NCBI GenBank assembly: GCA_030583865.1
Contig: CP129479.1
Location: 2,566,819-2,630,818, forward strand
Reading direction: 5' to 3'
DNA: 64,000 bases
Source: Thermodesulfobacteriota bacterium
GTDB taxonomy: Bacteria > Desulfobacterota > GWC2-55-46
Part shown: piece by piece, positions 34,298 through 43,863 of the stretch
Layout of the letters: each line of letters starts with the position of its first letter
Numbering within the stretch: the stretch's first letter is position 1
Notes under the pieces: model-generated
Database searches by the model: none
Told to the model about the DNA's origin: nothing
The model's input: only the letters and a program-made list of their open reading frames with translations
Position numbers and translations under genes: made by a program

Positions 34298-35755
34298 TTA
34301 TTCTTCAGCCGCTCTAGCCGGCTCTTCGAAGGCCTCCCATCCTCCGCCGAGAGCGGTATAGAGCGTTATGAGGTTGAGTATCGTATCGGTTTCGCTCCGC
34401 ACCAGTTCGTCCTCAGCGTTCACGAGCTCCCGCTCGGCATCCAGCACCGAGAGGAAATCTTCTTCGCCCGAGTCGAAAAGAGCGCGCGCAAGCTCTACGG
34501 AACGCCGGCGGCTCTCGACCGCGTTTTGCAGGCGGTTTCGCGTATGGAGCTTCTGGGCGTAGCGGGTGAGCGCGGTCTCGGCGTCGGCCAGCGCCTCAAG
34601 TACGCTCTGCTCATAGAGCGCCTCTGCCTGATCCGCCTCGGCCCCTTCGGCCTTTACGCGGGCGCGTAGAGCGCCGCCTTCGAATATCGGCCACCTGAGG
34701 AACGACCCGACGGAGAAGATGGCGCTCCCGGACTGGAAGAGGTCGCTTAGTACCCTTGCGCTACCGCCGACCACGCCCGTCAGGGTGAAATCCGGGTAGA
34801 GGCGGGCTGTCGCGGCGCCGATATCGGCTGTCGAGGCCGCCAGCTCCCGCTCGGCCGCGCGCACATCGGGCCGGCGGCGGAGCATGTCGGAGCGAAGCCC
34901 CACGGGAACCACGTCAGGAGGCGTTGGGAGCGGCTTTACGGCGCTCATCTCATTGAGGAGCGCCTCGGGCGGCTGCCCGAGGAGGACCGAGAGGCGGAAT
35001 ATCCCGGCCCTCATCTCGGCCTCGAGGTCGGGCAGGCGGGACTGTGTAAGCTCGAGCTGCCCCCTCGCGCGGCTTAAGTCGAACGCGCTCGCCTCCCCGA
35101 GCTGGAATAGGGTGTCTACAAGCCTATAGGTGCGCTCCTGCAGCCCGATATTCTTCTCTGTGATGGCTATCCGCTTCTGAAAGCCGCGAACGGCGTAGTA
35201 GTTCCGGGCGGTCTCGGCGAGGACGGAAAGGAGGACAGCGCGTCGGTCCTCCTCCGCGCCCTCTACGCGCGCGCCGGCGGCTTCGGTAGCGCGCCGCGTC
35301 CCGCCGAATACGTCCAGCTCCCACGAGGAATCGAGGGTGCCAGAAAAGGCGCTCGAAGTCTCTCCCCCGGACCTCTGGCGCGCCGCTGCGGCGTTTGCGC
35401 CCAGTGTCGGATAGAATGGCGCCGCGGACTCGCGGCGGAGCGCGCGGGCGCGGATGACTGCCGCACGGGCGGCCTCAAGCTCTTTATTCTCGGCTGCCGC
35501 GGCGTTGACGTACTTCTCGAGCTGGGGGTCGCCGAGGACCGTCCACCAGTCCCGGGCCGGCTCCCGCATGCCTGCCTCGTTTACCTCCTCAGAAAACCAT
35601 TTGCCCTCCACGAGCGGCTCTGGTTTCACGTAATCCGGCCCGACCGCGCAGGATGAAAGGAAAAGAACGGATAAGGCCGCTGACCCTATAAGCTTTAGCC
35701 GGGTGAGGAGCCCGCTATCGACGGCCCCCAAGGTCCGTTTCGCCTCTGCCTTCAC
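34298..35755 (-). CDS. NodT/OprM-type outer-membrane efflux lipoprotein
   Basis: This trimeric channel joins the RND pump to the outside. The GTG start at 35755 overlaps the pump stop by four bases (GTGA). The signal peptide ends in a lipobox with C36 (LSSCAVGPDYVKP), typical of NodT-family factors. Two TolC-type repeats follow (coiled-coil stretches around 65-200 and 265-420, with YYAVRGFQKRI and LRSDMLRRRPDVRAAERELAA). It is the last gene of the efflux operon. Confidence 0.94.
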   Translation of the reverse strand: MKAEAKRTLGAVDSGLLTRLKLIGSAALSVLFLSSCAVGPDYVKPEPLVEGKWFSEEVNEAGMREPARDWWTVLGDPQLEKYVNAAAAENKELEAARAAVIRARALRRESAAPFYPTLGANAAAARQRSGGETSSAFSGTLDSSWELDVFGGTRRATEAAGARVEGAEEDRRAVLLSVLAETARNYYAVRGFQKRIAITEKNIGLQERTYRLVDTLFQLGEASAFDLSRARGQLELTQSRLPDLEAEMRAGIFRLSVLLGQPPEALLNEMSAVKPLPTPPDVVPVGLRSDMLRRRPDVRAAERELAASTADIGAATARLYPDFTLTGVVGGSARVLSDLFQSGSAIFSVGSFLRWPIFEGGALRARVKAEGAEADQAEALYEQSVLEALADAETALTRYAQKLHTRNRLQNAVESRRRSVELARALFDSGEEDFLSVLDAERELVNAEDELVRSETDTILNLITLYTALGGGWEAFEEPARAAEE

Positions 35756-38700
35756 TTGTCGGCCTCCCGGAGGTGGAACCTGTCCATCTCTTCTTCGAGC
35801 GCGCGCCTTACGTCGCCGGGGGAGCCGGTCTTTCTGGCGAGGAGGCTATAAGCCACCGGCACGACTATAACCGTGAAGACCGTCGCCGAAAGGACGCCGA
35901 GGAGGACGACCACTCCAATCGCGGCCCTGGTCTCCGAGCCCGCGCCCGAGGCGAGTATGAGCGGCATCGAGCCGGCGGCCGTGGTCACGCCGGTCATGAT
36001 AATGGGGCGAAGGCGGATGGAGGAGGCCTCGAGGACCGCCTTTCGGAACTCCATGCCCTGGTCCCGGAGCTGGTTTATGAACTCGACTATCAGGATGCCG
36101 TTCTTTGCGGCGAGGCCCACGAGCATTATGAGACCGACCTGCGTATAGATGTTGAGGGTGCCGCCCAGGAAATAAAGCCCCGCGAGCGCTCCAGTCATCG
36201 CTAGCGGCACGGTGGTCATTATGACGAGCGGGTGGACGTAGCTTTCGAACTGGGCGGCCAGCACCAGGAAAACGATGCATATGCCCATCACGAAGATGAA
36301 CATCATGGAAGAACCGCTGCCCTTGAAATCGAGCGACTGGCCCTTGTAGTCGATTACGGCCGTCTCGGGCAGGTCCTCGCGCACAAGCCTCTCAAGGTGG
36401 GCGAGCGCGTCGCCTAGCGCGTAGCCCTCGGCCAGGTTGGCGTCGAGCGTGATGGCCCTTACGCGGTTATAGCGGTTGAGCGAGCTCGAGTCAGCGAACT
36501 CGTTGACGCCAATTATGTTTGATAGCGGAATCATGCGGCCCGTGGTGGCGGAGCGCACGTAGATGTTCTGCATGTCCGTCGGGGTGCGCTGCCTGTCGCG
36601 CTCGCCCTCGATGATGACGTCGTATTCCTCGCCGTCCTCGATGAAGGTGGTGACGCGCCTGCCCCCGAGCATGGACTCCAGCGTCCTTACCGCGGCAGTC
36701 GCGCTTATGCCCAGGTCGGCGGCCCGGTCGCGGTTTACGGAAATTCCCAGCTGCGGCTTCGTCTCCTTGTAGTCGGAATCGAGGCCCACGAAGCCCGGGT
36801 TGTCGGCGTCCACTTTTTCAACGATAAGGTCGCGCCAGCGTGCCAGCTCCTCGTATGTGCCGCCGCCGATTACGAACTGCACGGGCTTCTGGGTGCCGCC
36901 CCCGAAGCCCTGCCTCATGACCGGGAAGGCGCGCACGCCCGTAAGGTCCGACAGGCTTTCCTGCACGTCAGACATGATCTCCCAGGCCGAGCGGCGCTCC
37001 TCCCACGGCGTAAGGACGGCTATGACCATGCCGTCGTTAAAGCGCGAAAGGGTGCCGAAGCCTCGGGGAGAACGCACAAGCTGTATCTTTATCTCGCCCG
37101 CCTCCACGAACTTCATAAGGCGCTTTTCTATCTCGTCGATGTACTCTCTCATGTAGCCGTGAGAAGAGCCCTCCGGCCCGTTCACCATCACGAAGAACGC
37201 GCCCCGGTCCTCCTTGGGCGCGTATTCGGACGGTATGCTCTTGAATAAAAGCCCTGCCGCCCCGAGGAGGACGAAAAACGCTGCTATGACGACCAGCGGC
37301 CTGTCCAGGCAGAAGCCGAGCATCCTCATGTAGCCGCCGCGCATCCGGAGGAATGCGCGGTCGACAAGCGCGCTCAAAGAGCTCCGCCCGGTCCTCTTAA
37401 GGAGCTTGGAGGCGAGCATGGCCGAGAGCGTGAGCGCGACGAGGGTCGAGAAGAAGACGGCGGCTGCCATGGTAAGCGCGAACTCGGAAAAGAGCCGCCC
37501 GAGATCGCCCTGCAGGAAGGCGATGGGCACAAAGACCGCGATCAGGACGACCGAGGTCGCGACGACCGCGAACCCCACCTGGCGCGTGCCGTGGAACGCG
37601 GCTACGAGCGGGGTCTCCCCCTCCTCGATGCGCCGCGAGATGTTCTCGAGGACCACTATGGCGTCGTCGACCACGAGCCCTATGGCGAGGACAAGCGCCA
37701 GGAGCGTAAGGAGGTTTATGGAAAAACCCATCACCAGGAGCGCGGCGAAGCTCGATACCAGCGAGACCGGGATCGTAACCGCGGGTATCAGCATCGCCCG
37801 CCCGCTCCCGATGAAGAGATAGATGACCAGCACGACGAGACCCACGGCTATGGCCAGGGTCTTGTAGACCTCGTCTATCGCGTTCTGGATGAATACCGAG
37901 GTGTCGTAGGCGGGCTCGAGCTTCATGCCTTCGGGCAGCGTGCCGGAGACGCGCTCGGCCTGGGCTATGGCAGCCTTCGCTACCGCTATCGTGTTACCCT
38001 TAGACTGCTTTATGACGCCTATCCCGACCCTGGGCTGGCCATTCCCGCGGAATATTATGCGGTCCTCCACAGCCGCCTTTTCAACGCGCGCCACGTCTCC
38101 GAGCCTTACGAGGTAGTCGCTCCCGGCGTCCCGCCTCAAGACGAGCTTCCGGAAATCGTCCTCGGTCCTGTATGCGCGCTCCGCGCGCGCGGTGAACTGG
38201 CGCTCGAGCGACTCGATAGAGCCGGCCGGGAGCTCGATATTCTCGGTCCTGAGGGCCGACTCGATGTCCTCGACCGTTATGTTCCGGGCCGCCATCTTGG
38301 TGCGGTCGAGCCATATGCGCATGGCGTAGTCGAGGCCGCCGCCGACCCTCACGCGCGCAACACCCGGAAGTATGGAGAACCTGTCCACAAGGTAGCGCTG
38401 CGCGTAGTCGGTAAGCTCTATTACGCTCATACTGTCGCTCGTGAGGCTCAGCCACAGTATGACGTCGTCGCTCGAATCCGCTTTCTCTATCTCGGGCGGG
38501 TCGGCCTCGGAAGGCATCCTGTCGAGGACGCCGGACACACGGTCGCGGATGTCGTTTGCCGCGTCGTCGATGTCGCGCTCGGTAGTGAACTCGACGGAGA
38601 TGCGAGAACGGCCGTCGCTGCTCGTCGAGGATATGAACTGTATGCCCTCGACCCCGGCGATGCTGTCCTCGATCACCTGCGTTATGCGGGTTTCGACGAC

Positions 38701-38871
38701 GTTCGCGGAGGCCCCCGGGTAGGACGTGTCGATCGAGACCACGGGCGGGTCGATGTCCGGGTATTCGCGAAGAGGGAGCTGGGTAAAAGAGACGACCCCG
38801 AAGATTATGAGGAGGAGCGAAAGGACCGAGGCGAATACGGGGCGCGTTACGGAAATATCTGAAAGCTTCAT
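35752..38871 (-). CDS. RND-family multidrug efflux permease (HAE1 type)
   Basis: The 1039-residue inner-membrane pump uses the proton gradient to expel drugs or other amphiphiles. It begins MKLSDISVTRPVFASVLSLLL and has the two periplasmic loops and twelve membrane helices of RND proteins. Helix 4 carries the proton-relay aspartates in GLVVDDAIVVLENISRRIEEG-type sequence, and VGLAAKNGILIVEF marks helix 10. Aspartates in helix 4 place it with drug (HAE1) rather than heavy-metal pumps. Substrates are unknown and no regulator is adjacent. Confidence 0.95.
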   Translation of the reverse strand: MKLSDISVTRPVFASVLSLLLIIFGVVSFTQLPLREYPDIDPPVVSIDTSYPGASANVVETRITQVIEDSIAGVEGIQFISSTSSDGRSRISVEFTTERDIDDAANDIRDRVSGVLDRMPSEADPPEIEKADSSDDVILWLSLTSDSMSVIELTDYAQRYLVDRFSILPGVARVRVGGGLDYAMRIWLDRTKMAARNITVEDIESALRTENIELPAGSIESLERQFTARAERAYRTEDDFRKLVLRRDAGSDYLVRLGDVARVEKAAVEDRIIFRGNGQPRVGIGVIKQSKGNTIAVAKAAIAQAERVSGTLPEGMKLEPAYDTSVFIQNAIDEVYKTLAIAVGLVVLVIYLFIGSGRAMLIPAVTIPVSLVSSFAALLVMGFSINLLTLLALVLAIGLVVDDAIVVLENISRRIEEGETPLVAAFHGTRQVGFAVVATSVVLIAVFVPIAFLQGDLGRLFSEFALTMAAAVFFSTLVALTLSAMLASKLLKRTGRSSLSALVDRAFLRMRGGYMRMLGFCLDRPLVVIAAFFVLLGAAGLLFKSIPSEYAPKEDRGAFFVMVNGPEGSSHGYMREYIDEIEKRLMKFVEAGEIKIQLVRSPRGFGTLSRFNDGMVIAVLTPWEERRSAWEIMSDVQESLSDLTGVRAFPVMRQGFGGGTQKPVQFVIGGGTYEELARWRDLIVEKVDADNPGFVGLDSDYKETKPQLGISVNRDRAADLGISATAAVRTLESMLGGRRVTTFIEDGEEYDVIIEGERDRQRTPTDMQNIYVRSATTGRMIPLSNIIGVNEFADSSSLNRYNRVRAITLDANLAEGYALGDALAHLERLVREDLPETAVIDYKGQSLDFKGSGSSMMFIFVMGICIVFLVLAAQFESYVHPLVIMTTVPLAMTGALAGLYFLGGTLNIYTQVGLIMLVGLAAKNGILIVEFINQLRDQGMEFRKAVLEASSIRLRPIIMTGVTTAAGSMPLILASGAGSETRAAIGVVVLLGVLSATVFTVIVVPVAYSLLARKTGSPGDVRRALEEEMDRFHLREADK

Positions 38872-38883
38872 TGGTCTTCCGGG

Positions 38884-40026
38884 CTACGGTTTGCGCTGCT
38901 TCAAGAGTTCGTCAAGGGACTGGCCGCCTTCGTCGACGGCGCGGACGCTTATCTCCTGGCCGTTACGCACCTGCATGAGGCCGTGGACGATGACGCGCTC
39001 GCCCTCCTTGAGGCCCGATGTTATCTCCACCCTGCCGGGGACGCGGCTGCCGATAGTGACCTGCTTCTGCACGGCAATTGGCTTGCCGTCCTTGGAAGCC
39101 TCCGCGAACACGAAGAACTTGCTCTCCCTCTGGATCAGCGCCTTTTCCGGCACGAGGAGCGCCTGGCGGGGGTTCTTGAAAAGCACGATGCTCATGAGGA
39201 GGCCGGGCCTCAAGACCCCGTCGGGGTTGGGAAGGATGGCCCTCACCCGCACTGTGCGAGTGACCGGGTCGACCTGCGTGCCAACGGTGCTCACCTCGCC
39301 CCTGAAGACATTGTCCCCGAACGCCTCGACCCGGCCCTCGACGCGGAGGCCCTGGCGGATGTCATTCAAAAACACGGAAGGCACGTCGAAGTCGACCTTT
39401 ATCCGGCTCAGGTCGTCGAGGGTCGTTATCGCGTCGCCAGGCCTGACGAGCGCTCCAGGGCTTACGTTACGGAGCCCCAAGATGCCGTCAAAGGGGGCCC
39501 TTATGATACGGTCGTTTATGCGTGACTGTATGGCCTCTATCTCGCCCTCTATCTGGCGAAGGAGCGCCTGGCGCTCCTTGAGAGTCGCTGTGGACAGGGC
39601 CTGCTGCTTCTCAAGGCCCTGGGCGCGCCTGTACGAGGCCGTGCGCTCTTCGAGGAGCGCCCTGGCGGCCTTTAGGTTGGCCTCCTCCTCGCTCTTTTCC
39701 AACGTAAGGAGCACATCTCCCTTTGAGACGCGCCCACCGTCCTCGAATTTTATCTCCGTAACCGGCCCTGCCACGACCGCGGTTATAGTGACCGTCTCGT
39801 TGGCCCTGGTCGTGCCCAGGGCCTCGACCATGTCCGCGAAATCAGTTTTCTGGACCGGGGCCACGATGACCGGGAGCCCGGATGGCGCGGCTTTCCCGAC
39901 GGATGCCGCATGCGCGCCGCCCGCTGTCAGCATGGATGAGAGGGAAAAGAAAAGAAGGATAAGAAGGGTGCGGATGCTTTTAGCGGCTGGTTTACCCGCG
40001 CGGTTCATTTTGCCAGGTTCTTGCAT
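38884..40026 (-). CDS. RND efflux periplasmic adaptor (MFP)
   Basis: The 380-residue adaptor bridges pump and channel. The ATG at 40026 has AAGGTG at good spacing, followed by a signal peptide (about 1-40). Family segments are VPVIVAPVQKTDF-like N-terminal beta, a lipoyl half-motif (GPVTEIKFEDGGRVSKGDVLL), a coiled hairpin (AALLEERTASYRRAQ...), the second lipoyl half (IIRAPFDGILGLRNVSPGALV) and a C-terminal GLKEGERVIVHGL. It is the first gene of the three-gene operon. Confidence 0.94.
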   Translation of the reverse strand: MQEPGKMNRAGKPAAKSIRTLLILLFFSLSSMLTAGGAHAASVGKAAPSGLPVIVAPVQKTDFADMVEALGTTRANETVTITAVVAGPVTEIKFEDGGRVSKGDVLLTLEKSEEEANLKAARALLEERTASYRRAQGLEKQQALSTATLKERQALLRQIEGEIEAIQSRINDRIIRAPFDGILGLRNVSPGALVRPGDAITTLDDLSRIKVDFDVPSVFLNDIRQGLRVEGRVEAFGDNVFRGEVSTVGTQVDPVTRTVRVRAILPNPDGVLRPGLLMSIVLFKNPRQALLVPEKALIQRESKFFVFAEASKDGKPIAVQKQVTIGSRVPGRVEITSGLKEGERVIVHGLMQVRNGQEISVRAVDEGGQSLDELLKQRKP

Positions 40027-40199
40027 TCACACCTTGATAAGGCTGCACGGAGTACGGGCTCCACTCGCGGGCCCAGGCAGGCCCTGAAAGGCAGGCGGTT
40101 CGGGATTGCCGGACCGCATGGACGACTGTTGTTAAACCCGTCTTGTTCAATAACGGATAAGGCGGAGCTTTTGTTCCGTGCGCGGCCTTAAAATAAAAA

Positions 40200-40287
40200 T
40201 GGCGGAGAGAGAGGGATTCGAACCCTCGATACATTTCTGTATATACGATTTCCAGTCGTACCCCTTCGGCCTCTCGGGCATCTCTCC
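40200..40287 (-). tRNA. tRNA-Ser (anticodon GGA)
   Basis: The minus strand folds as a class II tRNA: GGAGAGA acceptor, TGCCCGAGAGGCCGAAGG D-arm, anticodon loop CTGGAAA (GGA), long variable arm and GGGTTCGAATCCC T-arm, with encoded CCA at 40200-40202. Confidence 0.95.
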
Positions 40288-40361
40288 GTGCCGGCCTGCC
40301 GATCCCGTCTTGGAATTTTCAGGCGAGTGCGGGGCGCCCTCAAAACCTGCGGAATCATCGA

Positions 40362-40430
40362 AAATATGGCGGAGAGGGAGGGATTTGGCCCTCTCTCGTC
40401 GGCGTCCTGCCTCCTCTCTCGGGCCCCGCG
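40362..40430 (-). pseudogene. tRNA-Ser remnant
   Basis: Twenty-six bases at 40362-40387 (CCA, acceptor strand and part of the T-arm) are identical to the 3' end of the tRNA-Ser at 40523-40612, 156 bases away. About 25 bases further, CCTCTCTCGGGCC resembles a D-arm of a tRNA-Ser. The middle does not fold as a tRNA, so this looks like a decayed or partly duplicated serine tRNA. Confidence 0.6.
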
Positions 40431-40522
40431 CTTTCGCTTCCGGGCGCGTCCATGCGCCCTCTTCCTCGCTCCGCTCGGCACTCAAGCGCCTTCAAATCCC
40501 TGCGAAGCGCATCGGATAAATA

Positions 40523-40612
40523 TGGCGGAGAGGGAGGGATTTGAACCCCCGGTGCCGTTTCCGACACAGCTGATTTCGAGTCAGCCACCTTCAGCCTCTC
40601 GGTCACCTCTCC
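40523..40612 (-). tRNA. tRNA-Ser (anticodon CGA)
   Basis: The 90-base minus-strand sequence has a GGAGAGG acceptor strand, D-arm with TGACCGAGAGGCTGAAGG, anticodon loop CTCGAAA (CGA), a long variable arm and GGGTTCAAATCCC, ending with an encoded CCA at 40523-40525. Confidence 0.95.
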
Positions 40613-40776
40613 CAAGTACCCCATAAAAAGCCCGGTTCAAGAATAAACGAGGGACGCGGAAAAAGAACGCGCCCCCTTCAGGCAAGACCGGGTTACTTTA
40701 CCCGAATGAAAAATTAACCATATTTCACTGCGGTTGTCAAAAGTTTTAAAAGATCGCCCAAACTCAAAAGCTCGTT

Positions 40777-40898
40777 CAGGCTGCTCAAAAAGCTCAAGGT
40801 GCAAGGAGTCGAAAAATGTGGATTGAGGGCGTACTTACCTTGTACGTTTGCAGTGACGAATCTTTAAGGCGAGCAGCAGTTTGGGCTTTTTCAGCCTT
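40777..40898. repeat. Dispersed repeat family A, copy 3
   Basis: It has the same CAGGCTGCTCAAAAAGCTCA start and GGGCTTTTTCAGCC end, with diverged middle (GGGCGTACTTACCTTGTACG). Confidence 0.88.
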
Positions 40899-40907
40899 TT
40901 GAAGCCA

Positions 40908-40940
40908 AAAAAAGCCCCCGGACTGGAGCCCGGGGGCTTT
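40908..40940 (-). terminator. Rho-independent terminator
   Basis: Minus strand AAAGCCCCCGG-GCTCCAGT-CCGGGGGCTTTTTTT follows the lipoprotein gene by about 18 bases. Confidence 0.9.
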
Positions 40941-40957
40941 CGGCAGGAAAACAGGCC

Positions 40958-41533
40958 TTATTTCTTTGCCGTTACGGGCCCGGCTGAGAGGAACCTCATC
41001 GGGAACCTCCTGTCGTTATAGGAGTTGAACTCCGGGTAGTCCCTGAAAATCCAGCCCCTGGAAACGCTCTTGTCGTTCTCGACGAGGTCCACGAGGACCG
41101 CGGGGTTGTTGAGCTCGTTGGACCTGGTCTCGATCCTGCTCTCGGCGATGGTGTAATCGGGGACGACCACCTCGACCTTGAGCCTTACGCCGTCCTTGAG
41201 CTTTATGTCGCTGCCGACCTTCACGGTTACGGTCTGGCTCGCGCCGGATTCGGCGTCCAGTATCTCAAGCTGCGCTTCTTTCCACTTCGCCTTGACCTCG
41301 TCGGAAATGGAAACGGCCTTCTGCGTCTTTATATTCGCGTGCTGGACCTTGCTTATGTCCTCCTGCATGGACGGGACCCCGGGATGGCCCTGGGGCATCT
41401 GCTCCTGCGTGGCGGCTGCAGGGGCCTTTTCCGCGTTCTCGGCCTTTTTTTCCCCTCCGCAGCCCGAGACCGCAAGAAGGATGACGGAAGCGGAAACCAG
41501 GAACATGCCTTTGTAAGAACCTTTCAGACTCAT
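40958..41533 (-). CDS. Lipoprotein of unknown function
   Basis: The 191-residue protein has a lipoprotein signal with C25 in LLAVSGCGGEKK and an Ala/Glu/Pro-rich linker to about residue 60. The remaining domain includes WKEAQLEILDAESGASQTVTV, GDIKLKDG-like beta segments, VEVVVPDYTIAE and a closing GWIFRDYPEFNSYNDRRFPM. This ending resembles the DUF2155 type of periplasmic domain, but I cannot confirm it. A strong terminator follows and no operon partner is clear. Confidence 0.72.
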   Translation of the reverse strand: MSLKGSYKGMFLVSASVILLAVSGCGGEKKAENAEKAPAAATQEQMPQGHPGVPSMQEDISKVQHANIKTQKAVSISDEVKAKWKEAQLEILDAESGASQTVTVKVGSDIKLKDGVRLKVEVVVPDYTIAESRIETRSNELNNPAVLVDLVENDKSVSRGWIFRDYPEFNSYNDRRFPMRFLSAGPVTAKK

Positions 41534-41610
41534 GAGACAATCTCCTCAAGGGTTTATAATCGAATCAATACCGGAATATACCATACAAGTGCCCTTTGCA
41601 AAAGAATTTT

Positions 41611-42981
41611 TTAGCCCCCTGCCAGGGAATCCCTCCATGCCTTTTCAAGGTCCTTATAGGAGAGGCTTATGGCGGAGTAGACGGCCTCGTCCATCGCCAT
41701 TCCGCGCCCCAGGTTTTCGAGCATGTTACGGACGGAAAAGATCCCGAACTCGCGGATTATGTATTCGGTTGCAGAGAGGCTAAGAAGATATGCGAGCTCC
41801 GCCTGGTCGCTCCGAAGCCCCATGAATGAGCCCTCCAGGGACCTGAGGCTCAGCTTCCCACTGTTTGCGGCCCTCCGTAGCACATCTTCGTAGCCTGACG
41901 TGCTCCTGCCCTCGAAATGCTGGGCTATGCCCTCGTTTAGCCATACCGGCGCCCTTCCGTTCGAGGCCTCCTTTACCACCGCATGCACGTACTCGTGGTA
42001 TATGACCCGCTCCAGCAAGGCGGTCTTTTCGGTTATACCGCCGGCCGGGAGCTTTATCCTGCCGTCGTATATGGCGCCCGCCCAGGAAGGGCTCCGGGTG
42101 ATGTCCCTGAATGCGTCCTTCGAGTAAAGGAGCGTTTCCACACGCTCTTCCGGCCATATGCCTAGCTCGCTCCCCACCTTTATAAAGGCCTCCTCAAGGA
42201 GGATGCCTATTACATAACCGGCGACCGCGTTCTCGCCGCCCTCGAACCTGACGAGGAAGCGGCTCCCTTCCCTTATCCCCATCCTGTCCTCGGCCTCTTT
42301 TTCGCCGGCGACCTTGGCTAGCTCGGACTTGAGCCCCTTATCCGAAGGGTCGAGACCGAGCGCCTTTTCGAGGAATTCCGCCGCCCCGGAAAGGTCGCCC
42401 CTGGAGTACCGCTCCCTCCCGAGCCGGTGGTATATGCGCTTGAGCTCAACAGCGGCTCCCGGATGGCCGGAGGCCGTCTCGAGCGTTTCAGCCGCATCCT
42501 CAAGCTCCCCTGCGCTGGCCTGCACCCGGGCGAGGTTTATGATTATGACCGGGTCGGATGAGAGCGCTTTAGCCTCCCTGAGGAGCGCTACCGCCTCATC
42601 GAGCCTGCCGAAGCGCGCCTCTTTAACGGCCATCTCGTTAAGGGCCGCGGCGCGGCGCAGGTCTCCTCCTTCGCGCCCGCCCCCCACTTCACGGGCCGCA
42701 TCGCCTGAATATGCGGCGCTCTCGTCAGGACTCACGTCTTCTGCTGCCCCGGCTTGAGCGCCGGGTCCGGTGTCTTCGGCAATGCCGTCATTTTCAGTGA
42801 CGGCTGCGCGCTCCGGGTAAGCTGGTTTTACATACGTGGGCCCGCCCTTCAAGGAGAAAAAGAGGAACGCAAGAGCGGAAATGGCGAGCAATAAGGCTAC
42901 AAGGAGAAGGACCGCGCCCCCCTTGTCGTTCCATCGGGGGGCCGCTCCGTAATGAAGCCGGGTTTTTGCGGGTGTCTTCAC
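41611..42981 (-). CDS. Membrane-anchored TPR protein with MA-clan zinc metalloprotease domain
   Basis: The 456-residue protein has a short cytoplasmic N-terminus, one membrane helix (about 23-43), a low-complexity Ala/Gly/Glu linker, TPR-like helices (about 108-235) and a C-terminal peptidase-MA-like domain. The domain has H329-E-Y-V-H333, with the third zinc ligand likely E350 in WLNEGIAQHFE. Such proteins face the periplasm. The substrate is unknown. It ends 12 bases before the start of nothing else on this strand, and its own start lies 12 bases after the GAF gene, so the two are probably cotranscribed. Confidence 0.85.
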   Translation of the reverse strand: MKTPAKTRLHYGAAPRWNDKGGAVLLLVALLLAISALAFLFFSLKGGPTYVKPAYPERAAVTENDGIAEDTGPGAQAGAAEDVSPDESAAYSGDAAREVGGGREGGDLRRAAALNEMAVKEARFGRLDEAVALLREAKALSSDPVIIINLARVQASAGELEDAAETLETASGHPGAAVELKRIYHRLGRERYSRGDLSGAAEFLEKALGLDPSDKGLKSELAKVAGEKEAEDRMGIREGSRFLVRFEGGENAVAGYVIGILLEEAFIKVGSELGIWPEERVETLLYSKDAFRDITRSPSWAGAIYDGRIKLPAGGITEKTALLERVIYHEYVHAVVKEASNGRAPVWLNEGIAQHFEGRSTSGYEDVLRRAANSGKLSLRSLEGSFMGLRSDQAELAYLLSLSATEYIIREFGIFSVRNMLENLGRGMAMDEAVYSAISLSYKDLEKAWRDSLAGG

Positions 42982-42993
42982 GGCCAGGCGGGC

Positions 42994-43704
42994 CTAAAGG
43001 CGCTTTCTCATCTTTACGGCGCCGAGGATAATATTGGCTATCGTGGACATGAAGTATATCTCGTCGTCCGTGAACTCGCGCGTTACGACCGTCTGAGCGT
43101 TAAGGACGCCGAAGGGCTTCTCACCCAGGAATATCGGGTACGAGTACATGGTCTTTATGCGGTACTGCTCTTCCTTGGTCTCGGGGAAGTACCTGTATCT
43201 CTCATCCTTCGAGACGTCGTCTATGAGGAGCGGCCTCCTTGCCTCGACCGCCGAGCCAGTTATGCCCTCGCCGATCTTAAGTCGCGCCTTGCCCACGGCC
43301 TCCTGCGCAAGGCCGTACGTGGCCCGGAGCACAAGGTGCTCGCCGTCCCAGAGATAAATCGAGCAAATATCGACCCCGAGCCTCCGGGCCGTCTTCTCCG
43401 CTACCCTTTTAAGGACGTCCTCGAGGTTATAGTCCGAGGAGGCGAGCATGCTTATCTCCTCGAGCGTTATTATCTCCTTCTGCTCGCGGTCGGCCTGCTG
43501 CTGGAGAAGGAACCTCCCGGTGTCGTCAAAGGTAAGCGGCAGCAGGCTCTCCTTGGAGAAATGGGGGTTTATGGCCTTTGAGGCGGCCGGGGCGGTCCTG
43601 TACTCCGAAAAACCGCAGCTGCAGGAGAACTTCATCCTGTAATCGTCGACACGGAGCGGCTTCATCTTCTTACCGCATTTCCTGCACCTTAAAATCGACT
43701 CCAT
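42994..43704 (-). CDS. GAF-domain protein with N-terminal zinc-ribbon-like module
   Basis: The first 35 residues carry C7-x2-C10 and C28-S-C30, a likely zinc ribbon. A linker leads to a GAF domain (about 85-230: LGVDICSIYLWDGEHLVLRATYGL, KIGEGITGSAVEARRPLLIDDV, FGVLNAQTVVTREFTDDEI), the pattern of ligand-sensing GAF modules as in NifA or PtsP. No output domain is attached, so it would act on a partner protein. The ligand is unknown. Confidence 0.82.
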   Translation of the reverse strand: MESILRCRKCGKKMKPLRVDDYRMKFSCSCGFSEYRTAPAASKAINPHFSKESLLPLTFDDTGRFLLQQQADREQKEIITLEEISMLASSDYNLEDVLKRVAEKTARRLGVDICSIYLWDGEHLVLRATYGLAQEAVGKARLKIGEGITGSAVEARRPLLIDDVSKDERYRYFPETKEEQYRIKTMYSYPIFLGEKPFGVLNAQTVVTREFTDDEIYFMSTIANIILGAVKMRKRL

Positions 43705-43863
43705 ATGTGCTCCTTCCCGGTCCTCGCTTGCGAATTCGCGTCGTGCCGCTTTGGGCCAGTCCGTCCCGAAAACGTGTTAACGGCCCCTCGGCAGTGGTTT
43801 AGTATAGCCGAACCTGCGCCTTTTTGCATTACCAATGTCCGCGAGCGCCGCGGGGTAGTTGTC

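Larger units (their letters stand above)
40613..40957. other. Gene-free gap with repeat and terminator
   Basis: The gap between tRNA-Ser (CGA) and the lipoprotein gene contains family A copy 3 and the lipoprotein terminator. No gene is supported. Confidence 0.7.

Noticed and set aside
37591-38862. 423-codon open frame opposite the RND pump
   Set aside because: Antisense shadow of a high-GC gene; the sequence is His/Arg/Asp-rich noise.
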